5,130 nucleotides of DNA, taken from NCBI GenBank assembly GCA_030616025.1, contig JAUWYD010000109.1, forward strand, positions 1-5,130, written 5' to 3'. Made by a program: the position numbers and the translations under genes. The notes beneath the pieces are model-generated. The model worked only from the letters and a program-made list of their open reading frames with translations, was not told the origin of the DNA and ran no database searches. Numbering within the stretch: the first letter of the stretch is position 1; each line of letters opens with the position of its first letter. Origin of the DNA: Chloroflexota bacterium (GTDB lineage: Bacteria > Chloroflexota > Anaerolineae > UBA7937 > B3-Chlor). Of this stretch, positions 1-5,123 are shown in pieces.

Positions 1-45
1 TTCTCGATCCTTGGTATGGCCGACACGAGTAGACGGTAGGTCGTG

Positions 46-1302
46 ATGGCACGCGGCTTCAACGTTCGCATCCTCAGTCTCGACACTCCAGCCAAGATAC
101 GAGCGGAGATGGACAAGATTGGTGCCTCGGCTCCTGGCATCAAAATCATGAGTCCCAAGGCTTCCTTGCGGGCGATTAAGCTTGAAGGGCTGAACTTCGC
201 GGCAGCCAATATCCTTAAGCAAGAGATGCTGTCTCGCGGGGGAGAGGCGGTTGCTTCGCGAGTGGTCTACTCGGCTAAGGAGTCGGATAGCGACGTTCTT
301 CTTCTGGGGACCTTGCGTCACTATCAGGATCTCGTCAGGAAGCTCCACGTGCAGCCTTTCAAGAGCTTGAGGGCGATCGCCACCGAGGTGGAGCAGGCCC
401 TTGCGCGCTATTCTGGCGGGGAACTACGGCCCCTGGCCGTTGCGGACACGACCTTCAACTGGGGGGAAAGAACCTATGTCATGGGCGTGGTCAACGTCAC
501 CCCCGATTCCTTCTCTGGTGACGGCCAGGGACACGACGCGGAGGGCGCACTGGCGCAGGCAGAACGTATGATAGAGGAGGGAGCGGATATCATAGACGTG
601 GGTGGCGAGTCCACTCGACCTGGGTCCGAGCCGCTTGGCGGTGAGGAAGAGTTGCGTCGCGTCATACCCGTCATCGAGGGGCTTGCCCGGCGTGTGGACA
701 TCCCCATCTCGATTGACACGTACAAGGCGCAGGTCGCCGAGGAGGCGTTGGCCTCGGGCGCTCACCTGGTCAACGACGTGTGGGGTTTGCGCATGGACCC
801 TTCGCTCGCCGACGTGGTTGCCCGGCACCGGGTCCCCGTGGTTGTCATGCACAACCGCAGTCGTCCCAAGGACGCAGCGCAGACAGAGCGTTTGGGCGGA
901 CGCTATCTGGGAGTGGAGTATGAGGATCTGATGGGCGACGTCATTCGGGAGTTGAGAGAGAGCATTTCGTTGGCGCTCGACGCTGGCGTCGAACGGGAGA
1001 AGATCATCGTGGACCCAGGGATCGGCTTCGGCAAAACGGTGGAGCAGAACCTGCAACTGGTGCGGGAACTGTCGGAACTGAAAGTCCTGGGCCGGCCCAT
1101 CCTTCTGGGGCCGTCGCGCAAGTCTTTCATCGGCTATACTCTCGACCTGCCTCCCGAAGAGCGGATGGAGGGCACTGCTGCGGCGGTAGCGATAGGCATC
1201 GCGAGCGGAGCCGACATCGTTCGCGTCCACGATGTGAGGGAGATGGTGCGAGTGACTCGCATGACCGATGCGATCGTTCGTCGCCAGGGGGCGAAGCCGT
1301 GA
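46..1302 (+). CDS. folP: Dihydropteroate synthase with N-terminal extension domain
   Basis: Cytosolic enzyme of folate synthesis; it joins p-aminobenzoate to 6-hydroxymethyl-dihydropterin diphosphate to give dihydropteroate. Numbering from the GTG at 43 (419 residues), the TIM-barrel signatures run in order: MGVVNVTPDSFSGDG (147-161), DVGGESTRPG (186-195), SIDTYKA (223-229), VNDVWG (243-248), VVMHNR (267-272), DPGIGFGKT (324-332), GPSRKSFIG (356-364) and RVHDV (394-398). The pterin, diphosphate and pABA-site residues all appear present. Residues 1-130 are an extra domain absent from E. coli FolP (about 280 aa), containing KIMSPKA and ILKQEMLSRGGEA. I recall similar extensions in Clostridia and Chloroflexota FolP; its function is unknown to me. 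An in-frame TAG at 37-39 limits the start to GTG 43 or ATG 46. I prefer ATG 46, 5 nt after a weak GGTAGG. A terminator follows at 1350-1386, so the gene is not an obvious operon partner of the downstream regulator. Confidence 0.95.
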   Translation: MARGFNVRILSLDTPAKIRAEMDKIGASAPGIKIMSPKASLRAIKLEGLNFAAANILKQEMLSRGGEAVASRVVYSAKESDSDVLLLGTLRHYQDLVRKLHVQPFKSLRAIATEVEQALARYSGGELRPLAVADTTFNWGERTYVMGVVNVTPDSFSGDGQGHDAEGALAQAERMIEEGADIIDVGGESTRPGSEPLGGEEELRRVIPVIEGLARRVDIPISIDTYKAQVAEEALASGAHLVNDVWGLRMDPSLADVVARHRVPVVVMHNRSRPKDAAQTERLGGRYLGVEYEDLMGDVIRELRESISLALDAGVEREKIIVDPGIGFGKTVEQNLQLVRELSELKVLGRPILLGPSRKSFIGYTLDLPPEERMEGTAAAVAIGIASGADIVRVHDVREMVRVTRMTDAIVRRQGAKP

Positions 1303-1349
1303 CTTGGCGATGCTGGCCGAAGGGACCGTCTTTGTATTTGTTGACAGAT

Positions 1350-1386
1350 GACGGGCAGGAAGAGACAACCTGCTCGTCTGCTTTTT
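1350..1386 (+). terminator. Rho-independent terminator after folP
   Basis: GACGGGCAGG (1350-1359) pairs with CCTGCTCGTC (1369-1378) as a 10-bp stem with one G-U pair and a 9-nt loop. TGC and then five T residues (1382-1386) follow. It lies 47 nt after the folP stop and just before the next promoter, as expected for an end-of-transcript signal that insulates the regulator gene. Confidence 0.8.
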
Positions 1387-1393
1387 CCCGTTG

Positions 1394-1423
1394 TTGACAC
1401 GTAGCGAGAGGCCGGGGTATAAT
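1394..1423 (+). promoter_or_regulatory. Sigma-70-type promoter of the Fur-family gene
   Basis: A perfect -35 TTGACA (1394-1399) and perfect -10 TATAAT (1418-1423) are separated by 18 bp. The start of transcription should fall near 1430, giving a leader of about 27 nt. Both hexamers lie upstream of the ATG at 1457 and inside the longer open frame that begins at 1391, so they also decide the start codon. An 8-bp perfect palindrome, GCAATTGC (1424-1431), abuts the -10 and could be part of an operator. Confidence 0.85.
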
Positions 1424-1442
1424 GCAATTGCCAACCATTTGC

Positions 1443-1448
1443 GGAAGG
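1443..1448 (+). promoter_or_regulatory. Ribosome binding site deciding the Fur-family start
   Basis: GGAAGG lies 8 nt before the ATG at 1457. Together with the promoter at 1394-1423 it supports this start over the upstream one at 1391, which would lie before the transcription start. Confidence 0.7.
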
Positions 1449-1456
1449 ATGGACAG

Positions 1457-1897
1457 ATGACATCCTCATTAGATGAACAAACGTTGATCGTGCTCCGCGC
1501 CCAAGGTAGGCGCATCACGCCCCAGCGCAAGTTGCTACTTGAGATTATTCGGCAAGGCGAGGGGCACCTAGACGCCGATGAGATCTACCGTAGGGCTCGC
1601 GAGCAAGATCCTCGCATCAGCCTGTCAACTGTGTATCGAAACCTGAATCTGCTCAAGGAACTAGGCTTGATCAGTGAACTACATCTGGACCAGGAGCACC
1701 ACCACTACGAGCTACGGGATGCGAAGGACCATTATCACCTGATCTGCTCAAAATGCGACCGGGTAGTTGAGTTTCACAGTCCCCCGGTCGGGAAGTTGAT
1801 GGACCAGATCAGTGGCGACAATGACTTCTTGATTGAGCGAGTTCACATCGACCTGGTAGGTCTCTGCGGCGACTGCGGCGGCAGGAAGGGCGGATGA
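1457..1897 (+). CDS. Fur-family metal/peroxide-responsive repressor
   Basis: A 146-residue DNA-binding repressor of the Fur superfamily, cytosolic and expected to be dimeric. The N-terminal winged helix (about 10-80) includes RRITPQR (18-24) and the recognition segment STVYRNLNLL (57-66). The dimerisation and metal domain carries HHHYEL (81-86), DHYHLIC (91-97) and two structural zinc pairs, CSKC (97-100) and CGDC (137-140). Likely regulatory ligands are H38, E85, H92, H94 and E105. DHYH resembles PerR, but Glu stands where B. subtilis PerR has Asp85 and Asp104, as in iron-sensing Fur. I therefore leave the paralogue (Fur, PerR or Zur) and the symbol open. The gene has its own strong promoter, is separated from folP by a terminator, and converges with the rsmA cluster. 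Autoregulation is plausible because a small palindrome covers the predicted +1, but this is unproven. Confidence 0.93.
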   Translation: MTSSLDEQTLIVLRAQGRRITPQRKLLLEIIRQGEGHLDADEIYRRAREQDPRISLSTVYRNLNLLKELGLISELHLDQEHHHYELRDAKDHYHLICSKCDRVVEFHSPPVGKLMDQISGDNDFLIERVHIDLVGLCGDCGGRKGG

Positions 1898-1920
1898 TTG
1901 CTTGTCCAATCCTCACCTGA

Positions 1921-1944
1921 GCGGTAGGGCCCGGAGCCTACTGC
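1921..1944. other. Intergenic hairpin between convergent genes
   Basis: GCGGTAGG (1921-1928) and CCTACTGC (1937-1944) form an 8-bp stem with one G-U pair around an 8-nt loop. It sits between the Fur-family stop (1897) and the end of the leftward cluster (1947). Neither strand shows a T-tract after it, so it is not a classical intrinsic terminator. It may slow polymerase or protect transcript 3' ends in both directions. No other transcription stop is visible for either flank. Confidence 0.45.
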
Positions 1945-1946
1945 CC

Positions 1947-2209
1947 TTACAAGAACTCGTACCACCCTTTGCCACAGGCAGGACAGTCCTGCTCTTGGTG
2001 TTCCACGGATAAGACCTCGAAGCTGTTCTCCCAGACATCCATGTGGATCAAGCCCTGGTTGAGCTGTGCCCCTGGCCGGTGAGCAGTTTCAATGCCTCGC
2101 TGCACTCCAAAGCGGCGATGATGGCCACAGTGGAGGAAAGGATCCCAGCGGTGGCGCAGTTGACGGCCGTTCCGGAAGGTGGCAAAGGGCATCTGAGGGG
2201 GCGGCTCAT
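1947..2209 (-). pseudogene. Frameshifted C-terminal remnant of a ThiF/MoeB/HesA-type adenylyltransferase
   Basis: Two leftward frames together spell the end of an E1-like adenylyltransferase, the family that activates small sulfur-carrier proteins with ATP. The first, from ATG 2209, contains RCPLPPSGTAVNCATAGIL and then EALKLLTGQG, and stops at 2048 after 53 codons. The second reads QLNQGLIHMDVWEN and then the zinc-ligand motif CPACG with the typical YEFL ending, and stops at 1947. Restoring one G in the G-run at 2069-2072 joins them into about 87 residues. Full-length relatives have about 240-390, so the nucleotide-binding Rossmann part and probably the first Cys of the upstream CxxC are missing. 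No homologous sequence continues upstream, where rsmA occupies another frame and a TAG closes this one at 2246-2248. The ATG overlaps the rsmA stop (ATGA) but has no good ribosome site. Most likely it is a decayed fragment; a sequencing error could explain the frameshift but not the missing N-terminus. Confidence 0.82.
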
Positions 2210-3084
2210 GCCCGTAGGTCGGAACCGTCTGCTGTCTCTGCGGCCCTATCGTGCAACAGTTCTCCGTAGAGGCAGGCCCAGTCCCGGACACCGAGTTCTT
2301 GTGCTCGCTGCTTCTCGTCGAGGCCGCAGCGGCGCAGTGCTTGCACAACCTTCTCTACTGGCAGATGCAACCCCTGCGAAAGCGAGTTTCGCAACTGCTT
2401 GCGCCGCTGGGCAAAGCCCGCGCGCACCACAGCGAAGAAGGCTTCTACGTCATCCACTGGCGTGGGAGGCTGTTCATGGATATCGATTCTCACCACGGCG
2501 GAGTTGACACGGGGGGACGGGTAGAACGCTCCAGGAGCTGCCTTGGCGACGATACTGGGTTGGCCGTAAAACTGCACGCTGACCGCCAGCAAGCTCATGG
2601 CCCCAGGCCCTGCCACCAACCTTTGGCCCACTTCACTCTGCACCGTCACCACCATCAGAGCGGGTTTCTGTCTGGCCTCCAAGAGGTGGCGCAGGATGGC
2701 GGAGGTGATGTAGTAAGGGAGGTTGGCGACCACTTTGTAGGGAGCCGAGATCAAATCTGCAGGCTCGACGGTCAGTATATCCGCCTGGACTATTTCCACA
2801 TGTGGGTAGGGGGCCAGCTCCTCGTGCAGAATCGGTATCAAGCGCCTGTCGAGTTCAAAGGCGACGACTCGCCGAACGCGCTGGGCCAGGCTTCGAGTGA
2901 GGGTGCCCAGGCCGGCCCCGATCTCCAGGACGACGTCTTGCTGACACAGCTCAGCCGCAGTGATGATGCGTTCCCGGAGGCGTTGACTGACGAGGAAGTT
3001 CTGTCCCAGCTGCTTGCTGGGCCTAATGCCGAACTTCCTGAGCAGCCTCCTCACCGATGAGGGTCGGAGCACATCGTCGTCCAA
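2206..3084 (-). CDS. rsmA: 16S rRNA (adenine1518-N6/adenine1519-N6)-dimethyltransferase RsmA (KsgA)
   Basis: SAM-dependent enzyme that dimethylates two adjacent adenines in the 3'-terminal hairpin of 16S rRNA late in 30S assembly. With the TTG start it has 292 residues, slightly longer than E. coli KsgA (273). Visible motifs are KQLGQNFL (24-31), SAM motif I VLEIGAGLGTLT (52-63), acidic ribose contact FELD (76-79), QADIL (100-104), catalytic NLPYYI (121-126), QSEVGQRL (149-156), FYPSPRVNSAVV (187-198) and FAQRRKQLRNSL (224-235). I chose TTG 3084 because GGGAGAGG (3092-3099) ends 7 nt upstream. The open frame reaches an ATG at 3165, but that would overlap the upstream gene by 77 nt. The start is 4 nt after the preceding stop, so co-transcription and translational coupling are likely. 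The last 14 or so residues are low-complexity and may come from the rearrangement that placed the adenylyltransferase fragment here. Confidence 0.95.
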   Translation of the reverse strand: MDDDVLRPSSVRRLLRKFGIRPSKQLGQNFLVSQRLRERIITAAELCQQDVVLEIGAGLGTLTRSLAQRVRRVVAFELDRRLIPILHEELAPYPHVEIVQADILTVEPADLISAPYKVVANLPYYITSAILRHLLEARQKPALMVVTVQSEVGQRLVAGPGAMSLLAVSVQFYGQPSIVAKAAPGAFYPSPRVNSAVVRIDIHEQPPTPVDDVEAFFAVVRAGFAQRRKQLRNSLSQGLHLPVEKVVQALRRCGLDEKQRAQELGVRDWACLYGELLHDRAAETADGSDLRA

Positions 3085-3088
3085 GGCT

Positions 3089-4627
3089 TTACCTCTCCCG
3101 GGGGTACGATGGCAGGATCCACCGTATGCGATCAGCAGGTGGCACCGGTGTAAGCAGATAAACATTCACCCAGTGGTAGAAACCGCGAGGCAGGTCCTCC
3201 TCATCGAAGCATAGATCGATGTGTTTACCTTTCACCCCAAGGTCACCAGCCAAGCCAATTCCATATCCAGGTACGTACATCCACGTGCCTAAGGCGATAA
3301 CTTCCCGGTCCACGGCGATGATCCCCGTACGGGCAGGCAGGCCCATGTAAGTCCTACCATACCAAGGGGCATCACGTGGCGTGCCCGCGGTAGAAGCTGA
3401 GTAGGCAGTGGCCAGAGCCCTGAATTTGCGCCAATAGGTTTTCGTGCCCTCCGCGGTTTCCACTTCCCGCAGGACGATCTTGGTTCCGTAGGCGATGACT
3501 TCGGTGGTGGGTGGAGTCTCTACCCATTCTTCCTCGGTGACGCGTTCCGCCTCCACTGCGTTTTCGTAGACGACGCGGACGAGACGCCTCTTCACCCCTG
3601 CAGCTCCGGCCTGATCCAGACGCTGCTTGTCCAGCTCCAGTGCCTCATCGGGTTGCCAGACGGTCTCAAAGGGAATCGGCTCTTCCTCGAGAACCACCTG
3701 CTCCTGCACCCTTACCACCTCGACGGTCATGTTGTCGCGGATAGCGCTCTGCTGGTCAGGGATGGTATAGTCCCTATCCACCAGTTCGATGGACTCCTGT
3801 CGCAAGACCTCGGCCACCGTGTCGCCGTGGCTGCGAGTCTTGATGCGACGGCCGTCAGCGAAGATCACCAAAGGCTTAGAGCGTTCGATGTGGACCTGCA
3901 TGGCGGCGGAGAGCTGGGTCCCCAGGCTGGGTGTCACTCCGTCTCCAAGGTACAGGATGACACTCTCGTCGAACAAGGCCTGCCCCACGGTTGAGGCGGT
4001 AGTCTGGACGGTGAAGGGTACTCCGCCATCATAGACCGTGATGGGCACGGCTCGCATTACCACCACTCTTAGAGGGTTTTGGTGCCAGAGCTGGGCGGGA
4101 TTGGGACGCGGGTTGGCCTCCTCGTGATCCGGTGGCGTTTCCAGAGGTAACGGCGCTTCCAGATAGCCGTCCTCTCCCTCGACGACAATGCGATCGTAGC
4201 GGCTGATGATTATTCCTGCCTCTCGAATCAGATCCGCCACGGTACGGGCGTGGGTACGAAGTTGCAGCGAGCGGCCGTCAACTTCCACGCTCACGGGGGA
4301 AGCCTTCCGGATAACGATTCGCTCGGTCTCTTCCAGGGGCGCGTCCATTGGAGACAGAACGATGTCTTCGGGGCTGAGCTTGATTCCCAATTCGTCCAAC
4401 AGAGCCCCCACGGAAGTCTGATGAGTGCGAACCGTGAACGGGCGATCGTTGACGACTACGCTCACCTCTCGCTGGGTGGAAACGTAGCTCAGGATCATTC
4501 CGTTTCCGACGATGAACAGCAGTATGACTGAAACCAGCCCGCCTCGCGATAACCAGCGGCGTGGAGGCAACGTCTTCTCGGCCAGTTGAGCGCCATGCGG
4601 TTCACTCAGAGCGGCATCCAACGACAT
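3089..4627 (-). CDS. Membrane-anchored DUF348/G5/3D-domain cell-wall protein (YabE/RpfB-like)
   Basis: A 512-residue envelope protein. A short cytosolic N-terminus with RR/R charges precedes one hydrophobic segment (about 31-49), either a signal anchor or an uncleaved signal. Four DUF348 repeats follow at about 53-92, 110-149, 193-235 and 250-290, each with a V/F-x-V-x-T or R-T core and a T-V-x-x-L/A helix. A Pro-rich linker (155-187) separates repeats 2 and 3. A G5-like domain spans about 302-383. A C-terminal 3D domain (about 402-492) has ATAYSAS, GIIAVDREVIALGT and GYGIGLAGDLG, with the three name-giving aspartates at D440, D462 and D471. In the family this architecture binds and cleaves or remodels peptidoglycan (YabE, Rpf-like, MltA-fold 3D). 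No lysozyme-like Rpf domain is present, so any catalysis would rest on 3D; that is inference. The start ATG 4627 has only a weak GGA nearby. The gene is the first of a pair with rsmA, echoing yabE-rnmV-ksgA but without rnmV. Confidence 0.9.
   Translation of the reverse strand: MSLDAALSEPHGAQLAEKTLPPRRWLSRGGLVSVILLFIVGNGMILSYVSTQREVSVVVNDRPFTVRTHQTSVGALLDELGIKLSPEDIVLSPMDAPLEETERIVIRKASPVSVEVDGRSLQLRTHARTVADLIREAGIIISRYDRIVVEGEDGYLEAPLPLETPPDHEEANPRPNPAQLWHQNPLRVVVMRAVPITVYDGGVPFTVQTTASTVGQALFDESVILYLGDGVTPSLGTQLSAAMQVHIERSKPLVIFADGRRIKTRSHGDTVAEVLRQESIELVDRDYTIPDQQSAIRDNMTVEVVRVQEQVVLEEEPIPFETVWQPDEALELDKQRLDQAGAAGVKRRLVRVVYENAVEAERVTEEEWVETPPTTEVIAYGTKIVLREVETAEGTKTYWRKFRALATAYSASTAGTPRDAPWYGRTYMGLPARTGIIAVDREVIALGTWMYVPGYGIGLAGDLGVKGKHIDLCFDEEDLPRGFYHWVNVYLLTPVPPADRIRWILPSYPRER
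3092..3099 (-). promoter_or_regulatory. Ribosome binding site for rsmA
   Basis: On the minus strand GGGAGAGG lies inside the final codons of the upstream gene, 7 nt before TTG 3084 and 19 nt before the alternative GTG 3072. The spacing strongly favours the TTG. No other candidate start nearby has a comparable site. Confidence 0.7.
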
Positions 4628-4668
4628 GATTCCAACCCGAACTGCGACAGACTTGTGCCAGCAACTAC

Positions 4669-4693
4669 AAAAAAGGGGCGAGTACCTGCGCCC
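4669..4693 (-). terminator. Rho-independent terminator of the SRP RNA gene
   Basis: Reading leftward, GGGCG (4693-4689) pairs with CGCCC (4680-4676) over an 8-nt loop; one C and then six T residues (4674-4669) follow. It begins 24 nt after the closing helix of the SRP RNA and ends 41 nt before the ATG of the 3D protein. The stem is short, so some read-through into the downstream gene is possible. Confidence 0.65.
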
Positions 4694-4716
4694 GTCCCTT
4701 TCTCTCGTATTGTGAA

Positions 4717-4989
4717 GCGGTCGTGCACCCTCTTTCGACTCAGGCCTCCCGGCTTACCGGGGCCAGTTAGCTCCGACCAGGTTGCCCTACGGCGCCCAGA
4801 AGTGACTACTTACCGCTGCTTCCTTCCGGACCTGACGGGGTTCATAGGCTTCTGCCGCGCAGGACCCGGCCTTCAACGCCACTTCTTCCCAGCAGTTTCG
4901 CAAGGCTCAGAACCTCAAGAGGGTTTTCGATCCCGCTATAGCGGATTGCGGGTACAGGGCACCGCTAGCTCCCCATCTAGCACGACCGC
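4717..4989 (-). ncRNA. ffs: Signal recognition particle RNA, large type with Alu domain
   Basis: RNA of the signal recognition particle, which with Ffh carries membrane and secreted proteins to the SecYEG translocon. The 5' end GCGGTCGTGC (4989-4980) and 3' end GCACGACCGC (4726-4717) are perfectly complementary over 10 bp and define a transcript of about 273 nt. The helix 8 core with its Ffh-binding loops and GGAA tetraloop is read as TCAGGTCCGGAAGGAAGCAG, with the tetraloop at 4827-4824. The 5' part has GTGCTAG, GGGGAG, AGCGGTGCCCTGTA and a CCCGC/GCGGG helix, the Alu-domain elements seen in Bacillus-like large SRP RNAs and lacking from the 4.5S RNA of E. coli. A promoter lies directly upstream and a terminator downstream. 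The exact ends are inferred from the terminal helix and could shift by a few nucleotides. Confidence 0.95.
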
Positions 4990-4993
4990 AAAG

Positions 4994-5022
4994 ATGATAG
5001 CGTAAGGTACACAGAATGTCAA
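4994..5022 (-). promoter_or_regulatory. Sigma-70-type promoter of the SRP RNA gene
   Basis: On the minus strand, TTGACA (5022-5017, perfect -35) and TATCAT (4999-4994, five of six -10 bases) are separated by 17 bp. The predicted start falls at about 4987-4990, exactly where the terminal SRP helix begins. The -35 starts only 2 nt after the tRNA-Ser discriminator base, so tRNA transcripts must run across this promoter. Confidence 0.85.
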
Positions 5023-5024
5023 GG

Positions 5025-5111
5025 CGGAGAGGGCGGGATTTGAACCCGCGAGGCTTTGACGCCTACACGATTTCCAATCGTGCGCACTAGGCCGGACTAT
5101 GCGACCTCTCC
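5025..5111 (-). tRNA. tRNA-Ser(GGA)
   Basis: An 87-nt type II tRNA that decodes UCC and UCU. Acceptor strands GGAGAGG (5111-5105) and CCTCTCC (5032-5026) pair fully. The D arm has a GCA/TGC stem and a loop with GG. The anticodon stem CACGA/TCGTG holds the loop TTGGAAA, with anticodon GGA at 5075-5073. The long variable arm (AGGC/GCCT stem) is diagnostic of Ser rather than the other class I-type acceptors. The T arm is GCGGG-TTCAAAT-CCCGC. The discriminator is G (5025), as expected for serine. CCA is not encoded (CCT follows), so a CCA-adding enzyme is needed. There is no terminator before the SRP RNA gene, so the two may share a read-through transcript. Confidence 0.97.
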
Positions 5112-5117
5112 ATTCAG

Positions 5118-5123
5118 ATTATA
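5118..5123 (-). promoter_or_regulatory. Extended -10 promoter element of tRNA-Ser
   Basis: On the minus strand TATAAT is a perfect -10, preceded by TG plus one base (TGGTATAAT), the extended -10 form. Only 6 nt separate it from the first base of the mature tRNA at 5111. The -35 region lies beyond the window edge and cannot be judged. Confidence 0.75.

Noticed and set aside
1341..1369. Second TTGACA at 1341-1346 as another promoter
   Set aside because: No acceptable -10 lies 16-18 bp downstream, and the region is taken up by the terminator stem.
1391..1456. Upstream start for the Fur-family protein, adding 22 residues
   Set aside because: The segment contains the -35 and -10 of the gene's own promoter, so it would precede the transcription start. 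ATG 1457 has a well-placed ribosome site and matches the family's usual N-terminus.
424..1530. Leftward open frame of 368 codons antisense to folP
   Set aside because: It is the reverse-strand shadow of a GC-rich, clearly conserved gene. It also runs across the terminator and promoter at 1350-1423, and its translation shows no recognisable domain.
2043..3060. Rightward open frames antisense to rsmA (2043-2507 and 2251-3060)
   Set aside because: They are shadows of rsmA and the adenylyltransferase remnant, with no ribosome site or recognisable protein motif.
3085..3165. Extended rsmA start at ATG 3165
   Set aside because: It would overlap the end of the 3D-domain gene by 77 nt and add a Cys/His-rich stretch unlike RsmA. 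TTG 3084 has a strong ribosome site at the right spacing.
4630..4665. TGGCAC on the minus strand before the 3D gene as a sigma-54 promoter
   Set aside because: The required GG-N10-GC spacing is not met, and the matching TTGCA half is absent.
4586..5005. Rightward open frame of 139 codons across the SRP RNA region
   Set aside because: It lies antisense over the SRP RNA, its terminator and its promoter, and has no domain. It is a chance open frame in structured RNA DNA.
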